Shown: positions 21,617 to 30,780 of the stretch, piece after piece
Position numbering within the stretch: the stretch's first letter is position 1
Layout of the letters: the number at the start of each line of letters is the position of its first letter
Origin: Phallusia fumigata
Lineage: Eukaryota > Chordata > Ascidiacea > Phlebobranchia > Ascidiidae
Direction: 5' to 3'
Length of the DNA stretch: 33,015 bases
Assembly (NCBI GenBank): GCA_008931825.1
Contig: QXVZ01000245.1
Coordinates: forward strand, 2,243-35,257
The notes under the pieces: model-generated
The model's input: only the letters and a program-made list of their open reading frames with translations
The model's database searches: none
Told to the model about the DNA's origin: nothing
Translations under genes and position numbers: made by a program

Positions 21617-21639
21617 TACTGTCCAGCGTGTTACCCACT

Positions 21640-21649
21640 GTTTATATAG
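21640..21649 (-). promoter_or_regulatory. TATA box of peptide gene 1
   Basis: The minus strand reads CTATATAAAC, about 52 bases upstream of the leader-exon donor. The same box is present at gene 2. Confidence 0.7.
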
Positions 21650-21840
21650 ATATCTTCATTTCCACGCGTGGGGTAAAAATAAGAAACAATGGAACCTAAA
21701 CCAATACACATCGTGTGGGTAATTCTACTGTCAATTGACTTGTTTGGTGATTTAATGCACCCTACGCAAGATTTAGGAGCCATCTTTTACTTTTCGGATG
21801 TTTTATGTGTGCATTACCTCAGGTCATGTAATGGTGCATA
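21650..21840 (-). promoter_or_regulatory. Conserved upstream block of peptide gene 1
   Basis: About 190 bases upstream of the TATA box are roughly 85-90% identical to 25166-25365 upstream of gene 2. On the minus strand it contains AGATATC beside the TATA box, a CACGCGTG palindrome with adjoining GGAAATG, and a TGTTTCTTATTTTTA stretch of forkhead/MEF2-like character. Such conservation can reflect recent duplication as much as selection. Gene 3 does not share the block visibly. Confidence 0.5.
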
Positions 21841-22269
21841 CTAAAAACGTCTACAAACCATGGAATCAAAACGTTGGAGTTTTAACAAACCCTATCTGTT
21901 GTTTCCGAAAACAGTTGTTGCAATTGTTGTGACAAAGATTCTGTAATAACACATTTTTAAAGTATTCGGGCATCTATTCTAACAATAGCTGTCGTCTTAA
22001 ATTGTAATCAGTAAATTTGCGTCATTAAAACCATTACTGCAAACAGTCTGTAACACTTATTACTGAAGGGCCAAATGCAATTAACCAGATAAGACCGCGA
22101 ATAGAACTTTACAAAAAGAGATATAGACAAATAGAACAAAAAGAGAGAACTTTTTGTTTTCAGATATTCTTAAGAAATCCATATTGACAACTCAAATTTT
22201 TCACATCTTTTATTTTTGGGGTGCCCAATCTTTTTTTTAACATTTTTTGTCGAATCAAAAAAGACAATG

Positions 22270-22815
22270 GTAAGTGAGATTACCTTAGTGGGCAACACCG
22301 AAAAGTCTTGGTCAGTTTTGTGGTATTTTTGAAGATAAAATACGTTTCCAGGTCCTGTTCCATGGTTCATTGAGTTTTAAAACACAGAGTAAGTTTATTA
22401 ACAAAGCTAAATAAAACGTGTCGACTGGCTTTTCCTAGTTAATTTAAACCAGTTATAAACTCGTAACAACATTTTGTAACCAAACATTCTTCCCGAAAGG
22501 TGTTGCTCCAATACGCCACACAGCGGATAAAATTACGAAAAAAAAAACGTCGCTTGGTGGTGAAACTCATGTGTAAGGCACATAGAGTTGTCATTTCTTT
22601 TGTTTGTCCCACCTCCATTTTTGGCAACATATTCCAATTCCTCTCTTACAATAGACCTTTTTTATACTTTGACTGCGTTAAGCATTTTATGCGCAATACA
22701 AGATATCTTTTCATCCGTCTCAACACAACATTATTACCTGCAGCGCAACAAAACAAACCTTAAATTACGATTAAATAGTTGCTTTTGTGACCTCAAACAT
22801 CTAGCTTGAAATTAT
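22270..22815 (-). pseudogene. Broken duplicate of the WD gene's first two exons
   Basis: The segment matches 18260-18810 in the same orientation. The exon 1 copy is frameshifted by one extra base in a poly-T run (minus strand, near 22540; ten T where the intact copy has TTTTCTTTT). The exon 2 acceptor CAG has become CAA. No further WD-gene exons follow. It is therefore a non-functional by-product of the duplication that also produced peptide genes 1 and 2. Confidence 0.8.
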
Positions 22816-23279
22816 AAAACTGTGTGTTGGATTACAATCGCACTGTGTAAATAAACAGTACCGGAAATTGTTAAACATAAAAAGTTTAGACAGACATTTT
22901 GAAAACACTCCGCAGGTTGTTGGAGGGTACTGCGAGAACTACCAGTTGAGACCCGAAGCAGACAAGTTTATTGTCCACTTGATAGCATTGGGTGTGCTTT
23001 GAATAGGGGGTCAAATTATGCATCACCAACCACAAAAACGCTGCTTCAGTTTGAATGACTCTTAGTTACTTTACCGATAAGGAATATATGTCGATATTGA
23101 TAGTAAAAAGGGCATAAGTTTGTCAGCCGAAGATTTCTTGGTAATTATGGACATGGCGATTGTAATCATAATATATTCTGGCATTACAGTGCGACAGTTA
23201 CACGGTATGTTTCTATGCTGACAATGGGTTGCTGTTTGGCCTCAGTGCACTTAAACAAAAATACTTGTGCGAATACACC
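22816..23279. other. Spacer, nothing recognised
   Basis: No long open frame, repeat copy or RNA gene was recognised in these 460 bases. Confidence 0.4.
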
Positions 23280-23616
23280 TTTCAGCTAAACACCGATAAT
23301 TTTCTCAAATTTTAACCAGCATGGCTCGTCATCTGTGGTGGCTGATCGTCAATACGTATGGAGAAAAAAAGGAAACAACAGAAAATTAAAACTTACGCTA
23401 CCGAAGTTGGTTTTAATTGATTTGACCGCGTTTTGTGCTGTGACTTTTTGCATCTGCTGTCAACCGGTTAGTAGTGCTAATAAAATTTTAATTATAAAAT
23501 GAGGTTTCTACATAGTAAGGTTTGATCTGGACTGCTCTGTGATAAATCAAGGAAAAATGAATAAAATTACTAGGCTGTGGCACGAAATCAAGTTGGAGAA
23601 AATGTTCTTTTTCACA
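23280..23616. repeat. ~339-bp direct repeat, copy 1
   Basis: The sequence from 'ttcagctaaacac' through 'ggcacgaaatcaag' recurs 339 bases later (23619-23940) with a few percent difference. A single N at 23617 marks the junction, so the pair may be unmerged haplotypes. Confidence 0.8.
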
Positions 23617-23617
23617 N

Positions 23618-23940
23618 CTTTCAGCTAAACACAGGTAATTTTCTCAAATTTTAACCAGCATGGCTCGTCATCTGTGGTGGCTGATCGTCAATACGTATGG
23701 AGAGAAAAAAGGAAACAACAGAAAATTAAAACTTACGCTACCGAAGTTGGTTTTAATTGATTTGACCGCGTTTTGTGCTGTGACATTTTTTACATCTGCT
23801 GTCAACCGGTTAGTAGTGCTACGGTTGTTTAGTTATAAAATAAGGTTTCTTCATAGTAAGGTTTGATCTGGACTGCTCTGTGATAAATCAAGGAAAAATG
23901 GGTAAAATTACCAGACTGTGGCACGGAATCAAGTTGTAGA
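23618..23940. repeat. ~339-bp direct repeat, copy 2
   Basis: This is the second copy of the repeat above. It runs on without a break into spacer copy B. Confidence 0.8.
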
Positions 23941-24475
23941 AAATGTTCTTTTACACATGATAAGTCAAAATCAGATTGCAACATATGTGCTTTATCTGGC
24001 TACATTGTTTAAAGCCCAAAAATCTTCAGAAACTTCGAGAGGCATAAAATTTTACTGCTGCTGTGGTTACGATATACGTCACGCCCGCACAAGTAAGGAA
24101 ATAAGAATGTGACGTCGCGCCAATCGATCCCACACAAAAATAAACTTTAGAGCCGCATTTACTACTCTATGCTTTTGATATATTTGGCAGCTGCAAATTT
24201 TTTATTATCCTCGCAAACTTCACAAATTATTCTCTTATTTTTTGCGGCTAAACGTCTGTGAGACGTTACCTGGTGTAATCTTGAAAACATGACAAAGTTG
24301 TAATTCATTGCTTTTTTTATTACCACTTATCACATGGAATAATCCAGTTGATACACGGTGACACGTCAAATCTAAACAAAAAGCAGTTGATAGTTATTCA
24401 ACTTTTTGTTAGCTTGTCGTTTCTTGAGGCAACATAATGTTCACTCTTAACATACATTCATTTTTAAGTTTGCAA
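23865..24475. repeat. Duplicated spacer, copy B
   Basis: It corresponds to 20060-20790. It keeps the left arm and centre of the fold-back element but lacks its right arm, so the palindrome is absent here. It ends at the 3' end of peptide gene 2. Confidence 0.7.
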
Positions 24476-24481
24476 TTTATT
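24476..24481 (-). terminator. Candidate poly(A) signal of peptide gene 2
   Basis: TTTATT on the + strand gives AATAAA on the gene's strand, about 50 bases after the stop at 24530. The equivalent is present near 20796 in the partial copy. Confidence 0.5.
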
Positions 24482-24529
24482 TATGCTATGAAGCCGACAA
24501 GTTCTTGATGTTTACCAAAGAGCATCAAT

Positions 24530-25019
24530 TTAGTTTCCTTCCTCTACTTCGGTCGATTCTATAAGATCTGCGAGGTGGCTGACAACATTTTCCAAGTCTT
24601 GATCATCATCTAGATCTACTTCGTTCTCATCTTCCTCTTGTTCTACGAAAATGAAGTTGGTATTTTGACAATTGTACTAGTTGTGATTTCCCCCGAAAAT
24701 TAAAGAAAATAATTACCGGGTGTGTCGCCATGCTCATCCTTTCCAAGACGTCTGCAAAAAAATATTTTTTTAACACATGGTACTTTATGCATGTGCACAT
24801 CTACAACAGCAACTGTTTCTCTTTATTTGACAGTCGGTGGTGGCAAATAAGTTTCGTTTCAATCAACGTGTAATACCTTCTGCGCGAGCAGAATGTTCGT
24901 CGTCGGTAAACAATCCAGCGACGCCGAAAACGTCGTCGTCTCCAGTAGGTCAGCGAATCACTAAAATCGATCACCAGCAAAAAAACTAACAGCAGGGAGA
25001 GGCACGTCTGGACTTTCAT
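24530..25019 (-). CDS. Secreted Arg-rich cationic peptide precursor 2
   Basis: Coding exons 25019-24877, 24751-24717 and 24642-24530 join in phase to 96 residues. The signal peptide (residues 1-22) differs from copy 1 by a single residue (DFSDS for DFGDS). The core (from residue 23) is LTYW followed by blocks of RRRR, RRR and RRR separated by F, WIVY and TFCS, with 14 Arg, two Trp and one Cys up to the linker. The linker exon gives RLGKDE, and the tail is again Asp/Glu-rich (EQEEDENEVDLDDDQDLE). Exon lengths two and three (35 and 113) equal those of copy 1, while the core exon is nine bases shorter. Leader donor at 25104, TATA at 25157. Role inferred as for copy 1. Duplicated together with its promoter and a piece of the WD gene. 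Confidence 0.85.
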
Positions 25020-25156
25020 CTGTAACATTAGATTGATGTTAAATTTATGTTACGTACAACAAAAATTTAGTACTACTTAGTACAGTTTTACAAAACTGAC
25101 TTACCTTTGATTCTTTAGTTTCACAAGTAAGATACTCTCCAGCGTGTTAACCGCTG

Positions 25157-25165
25157 TTTATATAG
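25157..25165 (-). promoter_or_regulatory. TATA box of peptide gene 2
   Basis: The minus strand reads CTATATAAAC about 53 bases before the leader-exon donor (exon end 25105). The arrangement is identical to gene 1. Confidence 0.7.
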
Positions 25166-25670
25166 ATATCTTCATTTCCACGCATGGGATAAAAATAAGA
25201 AAGATTGGAACTTAAACTAATACACATTGTGTGGGCAATTCCGCTGTTGATTGACTTGTTTGGTGATTTAATGCACCCTACGCAAGATTTAAGAGCCATC
25301 TATTATTTTCCGGATGTTTTATGTGTGCATTACCTCAGGTCATGTATTGGTGCATATCTAAAAACGTCTACAACACCTAAAAGCAGAACTCTGTACTATT
25401 AGTTTGGAGTTTACCAAAATCTCCTCGTTTCCGAAAACAGTTGTTGCAATTGTTGGGACAAAGGTTTTGTAATTAGATGTTTGTAAAGCTATAGCAGCTG
25501 CATACGGATATGTATTCTGTTAACAACTGTCGTCCTAAAATGTTTTCATTGAATTTGCGCACTTAAAACAATTACTCCAAGCAGTTAAACCAGGGGTGTG
25601 CATCCTTTATTACTCGAAGGTAACAATTAATTAACCGGATAAGACCCACGAGTCTTACCTTTGTTTAACA

Positions 25671-25996
25671 CAGCGGTTGTCAAAGTTGAGGTTCGCGCTT
25701 CCTTTAGGGGTCTTCTCGAACAGCGATTTTAAGTACACCGCAAAACGTATTCAGTCTCTCTTAGTCGATGCTATATCGCGTGAATGCTAAAATGCACCAA
25801 TGTACGTTGATTGCGTGGTATACCCGCGCAATGCTGCTTTGTGATATCCCAAATGACAAGGTTACTGTGGCACACACAAACCAATGCTGAGTTGTAATCG
25901 CGTGAAGTTAGTTCGAATTAAATTTTGTGGATCTTGTCATCGAAAAATGCAGGATAACCGCTATGCTAGTATTTGTAAAATGTTTAAAAACCACTG
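25671..25996. mobile_element. hAT-type MITE with near-perfect target duplication
   Basis: The left end CAGCGGTTGTCAAA and right end TTTAAAAACCACTG are inverted repeats of the hAT type. The 8-bp flanks are GTTTAACA (25663-25670) and ATTTAACA (25997-26004), 7 of 8 identical. There is no coding capacity in 326 bp. It is inserted between peptide genes 2 and 3. Confidence 0.75.
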
Positions 25997-26030
25997 ATTT
26001 AACATAAGTTGCCTTTTTTTAATACATGTC

Positions 26031-26147
26031 ATAACGCAAATATACTTAAAAGGTGAGAAAACGTTCCGTTTACAGGGGAAAGAAGGAGTAAAACTGACCA
26101 GTAAATTGTTATTCCGATTGCGATCGCAACGACATTGTTACGTCACG
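26031..26147 (+). repeat. ~115-bp direct repeat flanking spacer copy C, left
   Basis: The stretch from 'ataacgcaaa' to 'tacgtcacg' recurs at 26534-26645 at roughly 85% identity. Both include AAACGTTCCGTTT and GCGATCGC. Confidence 0.75.
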
Positions 26148-26159
26148 TAGTAAGATTTG

Positions 26160-26530
26160 ATCTAAGGTTTGATTGCTCTGTGATAAATCAAGGAAAAATA
26201 GGTAAAATTACCAGACTGTGGCACGGAATCAAGTTGGAGAAAATGTTCTTTTTCACATGATAAGCCAAAATCGAATTGCAACATATGTGCTTTATCTGGC
26301 TACATTGTTTAAAGCCTAAAAATCTGCAGAAACATCGAGAGGCACAAAAGTTTTATTGCTGCTGTGGTTACGGTATACGTCACGCCCGCACAAGTAAGGA
26401 AATGAGAATGTGACGTCGCGCCAATCGATCCCACACAAAAATAAACTTTAGAGCCACATTTACTACTCTATGCTTTTGATATAATTGGAGCTACAAATTT
26501 TTTTGATATAATTGGAGAAATAATCTTGAA
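26160..26530. repeat. Duplicated spacer, copy C (truncated)
   Basis: It is closest to spacer copy B, with long blocks nearly identical to 23870-24190. It breaks off inside the left part of the fold-back region ('aatcttgaaaacat') and is bracketed by the 115-bp direct repeats. No peptide gene exons follow directly. Confidence 0.7.
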
Positions 26531-26533
26531 AAC

Positions 26534-26645
26534 ATAACGCAAATTTACTTAAAAGGTGAAAAAACGTTCCGTTTGCAGGAGAAAGAAGGAGTAAAGTTCA
26601 CCAGTGAATTGTTATTCCGTTTGCGATCGCCATTTTTACGTCACG
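26534..26645 (+). repeat. ~115-bp direct repeat flanking spacer copy C, right
   Basis: This is the partner of 26031-26147. The arrangement suggests the spacer copy arrived within, or between, a duplicated target. Confidence 0.75.
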
Positions 26646-27826
26646 GTTAATAAACTGTATTTCGGTCGGTAACGCAATGTACTAATGCGTGTGAAAACAA
26701 AAGGGATTGCATCATTCGCAAAAACTGCGCAGAAACAATACTGCGGGCCGCATCTAATTCGAAAATTTCCACCACTGTTTTCTTATTTCCCACGTGAAAT
26801 TGTACTTCCAGTTTTAGATCTTTCTTATTACGCCTTTTTAAGATTGTTAAACACAGACGTTAAATTTATGAGTTTACACCGCCCGAAAACTTTAGGTAAA
26901 TAACATCGGCATTGCGACTTAACCGGACTTCTTAAATAGCTCAACATTATTTTTTTGCGAATCAACCGTCGTTAAAACACTGGACAGACTAAAGCAAAGT
27001 AAGTGAATAAACGCTGACTAATTATTTTGTCTTGACTGGTGATTGACAGGGCACTTCTTGACAGTGTATCACTGCCCTTGTCTGTTAACCGTGCATGTGT
27101 GGTGTGTTCTTTCGGCATTGCCTAATATATCTGCATGGTATTCGTTTGGTATCTTACATTGTATTCGTTCGCATTAATTGGTGATACAAACGTAAATGGC
27201 GAAATATATGTTAAAATATTAGTTGGCTTTTGGTGATGTGTTGAACAGTGATCGGGTAATCAGCGTTTAATTTTTTTTCATTTATTTAACGTCTTCTCTT
27301 GCTGTTTTGGATTTTCCTACATACTGCTCTTGAATTGTTTAAGACCTTTTACTTTCTTTAATAAATAATGCACAGCTGCCTATATCCTCTGTTTAATATT
27401 AAAAAATGCTTTAATCATATAGAGCATTTATTTTGATTTTCACAATCTTTGAAGAGTCGGTGGGTGATCATCTTTATCTTCACATAATCATAATTCTTCA
27501 AACAAAAACAAAACACCCGTTAGTAGACTTCGGAAAAACGTTAAAAACATAAATATTATTGTTGACAAAAGCACAAATAATATTATTTTATATCACGGAG
27601 CTAGACCACGTCTTGCCATCGAAATCAACAGACCTTGGTAAAATGTTTTTTTTTCAACAATAAGACAGATGTTTGTTAAAAACACATTTGATTCGGCATT
27701 CAGCTTAACTACTTACGCCAATAACAACTCTAGATATCGTGAAATTATTGTCAATCAACGGTGACATAAAACTCTTAACAACCTGAAAATCGCAAACTCC
27801 TTTACATTGTTCCAGTACCTTTACAG
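26646..27826. other. Spacer, nothing recognised
   Basis: AT-rich sequence with one 72-codon + strand frame at 26685 that has no recognisable content. No promoter, RNA gene or repeat was identified. Confidence 0.4.
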
Positions 27827-28387
27827 TTATCCTTCATGTTCTGCGTCATCCGCTTCGAGCAAATCTTTGATGTCGTCCGGTGTGTTTTCAAGACTCTCAA
27901 ACTCTTCTTCCTTGTCAGGGTTCGTGTCTTCCATATCACCTTCCACATCATCTGTATCTGTTTGTTGACAAGGTATAAATAATATGGTTTTTGGCTCGCA
28001 TTACTATTTGAAATTGAAATTAAAGTCACCTGTCATTGAATTGTCCTTTCCGAATCTGTACAAGCAAATCACAGTATTATGATAAAACTAGTCTGCTATT
28101 GAAGTGAACAAATATTTACACTGGATATGTAGTTATAACAGTATAGCATGATCCCTATTTTTTGAGAACTGAGCACTTAGTCAAAGCATTATCTAAAATT
28201 TGTTGGTTTACCTTCTGCGATAGCAGTAATAGCGCCGTCGGTATATGTATCGTCGACGGTGTATGTATCGTCGACGGTGTATGTAACGTCGGCGAAAGTA
28301 TCGTCGACGTCTGGTAAACCAAGAGTCACTAAAATCGACAATCAAGAGAAAAAGGAAGAGCAGAGAGAGACACGTCTTAATCTTCAT
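27827..28387 (-). CDS. Secreted Arg/Tyr-rich cationic peptide precursor 3, with hexapeptide repeats
   Basis: Coding exons 28387-28212, 28055-28030 and 27957-27827 join in phase to 110 residues. The signal peptide (MKIKTC ... DFSDS, 22 residues) is clearly homologous to copies 1 and 2. The core of about 37 residues has 19 Arg and 8 Tyr, with tandem YIHRRR, YIHRRR, YIYRRR units and then YYCY with the single Cys. The tiny second exon makes RFGKD, so the mature peptide could end in an amidated Arg-Phe. The acidic tail shares no close sequence with copies 1 and 2 but has the same composition and exon phase (about 18 Asp/Glu in 42). It lies outside the recent duplication, so it is an older paralogue. 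Leader donor at 28479 (GTAGGT), TATA-like box near 28540. Defence or signalling function is inferred from architecture only. Confidence 0.85.
28248..28302 (-). repeat. 18-bp tandem repeats coding the hexapeptide units of precursor 3
   Basis: Units of 18 bases (minus strand TAC-ATA-CAC-CGT-CGA-CGA type) repeat about three times with few changes at the DNA level. The near-identity of codons shows recent slippage or unequal crossing-over inside the coding core. Confidence 0.8.
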
Positions 28388-28533
28388 CTGCACGGGAAAA
28401 CAAATCAGACGTTAAATAGCAACAGCCGGCAAGTGACATGGAAAAGTTGTCACATATTTTATTACCTTACATTACCTACCTTGTTTATTCAACTTTCGCC
28501 GAACACAAATGAGCAAAGTTGGCATGTGCAACT

Positions 28534-28544
28534 GTTAATATAGC
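28534..28544 (-). promoter_or_regulatory. TATA-like box of peptide gene 3
   Basis: The minus strand reads GCTATATTAAC, about 55-60 bases before the leader-exon donor at 28479. The spacing matches genes 1 and 2, though the box is weaker. Confidence 0.5.
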
Positions 28545-29657
28545 ATTCAAATAAAACTAAATATAACCAATAGGAAAATAAATAAGAACGTGTTGGTGTT
28601 TCCTCACTTTCCGTGCCAAAATATGATCTGTGCGGGAAAGCGCGATGACGTCCGGTCCTGGATGTTCCCCCTCACACCCCCCTTCCATTTTGTAGTTAAA
28701 ATAGATTTACCGGATAAGCGATGTATTCATAATCTGTGCATGAGGATAGTGGGCGATTCTGTGCATCCTTTGTACACCCGGAGTCGTCCACCTACCACAG
28801 AAAAGGCTTGAAGGCGGCAAACACCATTTGCGAGTAAGCTGTTGATATAATACTCGCCTTTCGTTACCTCATTTATCTCCGCCGCTCATATTTAAATTTT
28901 ATTTTCCTTTCACCTATCAAAACAACCATAGGTAATGCCAAAGTACATTAAGCATTAAATTCTGAGGGGCGCATGGTTTATGACTATTCAGTCGAACAGG
29001 TACCTTGCCTTAAATATCAAGTTTGTAACAGAAGATTCAAGTAACGCAGCTAGCATATAAATAGTATATTGGTAACCAAATATGTATATCTAAAGTGCAG
29101 CTCATCGACGTAAATGGAATTACCAAAGGGTAACTTGGAAAGCAAACCTTAATCTATTAGTGTTTATTTTGTGGTAATGTAACTCAATTCCTATTCATAC
29201 ATCAAAATAAATTAAATTAAAGCATTTACTTTAACGTTTTGGTTTTCTTTGTATAGCTTGTTGATTTTAAAGTTTTCACATCTTCATTTTGGTCAAACCG
29301 AGTATAACTCAAACATAACTGATTAAATTAGTTGCAAATGCTTAGATTGTGACAGGGCCCAAAACAGTTAATAATTACAAAAACGATCTGCTTGGGCAAT
29401 GATTTATTGCCATTGTTTAAACACCTATGGTTCCTAAGATACCGTACAATAAGCTGGAATAAGTATAGAGCACGGTTTAACGCAGTGTCTTATAGACTGC
29501 CCACATATGTTACAGCGCCATCAGGCGGATGCACGTTGCACATTTATTAAAGTGATTGTACTTTTTTAAACAGAAAACGGATGAATAGGATGGAATGAGT
29601 TAATTCTCCAAGACCATATTCCATAATAGTTGAATATTAGATACTTTGTATATTTGT
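28545..29657. other. Spacer, nothing recognised
   Basis: No gene, RNA or repeat copy was recognised. A 73-codon + frame at 28590 has no domain-like content and no splice support. Confidence 0.4.
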
Positions 29658-30578
29658 GAAAGCATGATTATATCTTAAGTTTTGCATCCTAACTAGTAAA
29701 AAAACAAAAACTAAAAAGGTAAGACATGAATGGTAATTTACTGAAGCTTTCTGTGTGACCTCGCAAATTTTGTTCATCTGAAACCATCATAAATTATTAT
29801 TGTAGAAACCACCACCTAATTAAATTACAATGTACTTAGTTGCGCAAAAAAGGTGAAATATACGAAAAAACGACAATTTTGATATTTTCGTAGGTTTAGG
29901 TCTCTTGTATTTCCCATTTTTACAGTTGTCTTTTTTTCAAAACATTTTGGGATTTTTATATTGTGTGGTAAAAATGTTATATATCAGGTTTGCTACAAGA
30001 GCTGAACGTAAGAATGCTTGCTTTGTGCACAGAGGAAGTTTTTCATTACGGAGGCAAGCATGATTTTAGATTGTTACCGCTAGGGTTCAGGCTTCAAGAC
30101 TATTTTGTCGAAATATGTTGTTTGTTACACAGGTATTTCTACAAAAACAAACAAAGGGCGCATTCAAACCAAAAAAACTTACCTTTGCCTCTAACAAGCC
30201 ATTTGTAAACAAGCAAAGCAAAAACTTTTTGCATCGTTACGAATCACCGATCACTGCAACTTTACCGCCGACCAAGCGTAATACATTTCCATTTAATAAA
30301 CAGATACAAAGGACGCATTTAAGCGAAAAATCGTAGTATCATGTTATAATAAAACGGTTTAAAAATTGAAATTATTAACTTTTTTACAGCTCAATTGACT
30401 TAAGTAACCTTAAAAATACAGTTGAAACAGTTGGACTTGGATTGGTATATACAAGTAGGGCACATGCTAAAAAACAATGGAAGGTGGTTTGAAAATTTTT
30501 TTAAACTACATCTTGGGTTTAACGGGACCTGGCGTTTTGCCAACTGTTGCATGCTGCAACCAATATAGAAATTATTTA
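29658..30578. repeat. ~1-kb direct repeat, copy 1
   Basis: It starts 'gaaagcatgattatatc' and ends 'atagaaattattta' just before a single N at 30579. It recurs at 30781-31781 with high identity. Copy 2 carries about 75-80 extra bases near 31080-31160. Frames inside (for example 29990-30208) are kept in both copies but show no domain and change length by indels, so no gene is called. Confidence 0.85.
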
Positions 30579-30780
30579 NACAAATATTACTAACATGCCA
30601 AGCAAACAGTGGCAAGCACGTTTTACACACACGGCAACTGACTGACACGAACGTCGTGCTATTTACTGCTGACTGACATCTTAATTTCAAGTACAACAAC
30701 ACCTTCAGGGGGTGAAACCTGGCGCTTCACTGTTGACACGTGTTTTGCGGCGGCGTCTTGCTGATTTGAATTCCGAGCTT

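Noticed and set aside
25205..25402. + strand frame of 65 codons with a hydrophobic start
   Set aside because: It lies in the duplicated promoter of peptide gene 2, and the equivalent sequence at gene 1 is interrupted by stops.
28248..28302. Short regular repeats resembling a CRISPR-like or minisatellite array
   Set aside because: The repeats are in frame and code the hexapeptide units of peptide precursor 3; there are no unique spacers and the genome is eukaryotic.
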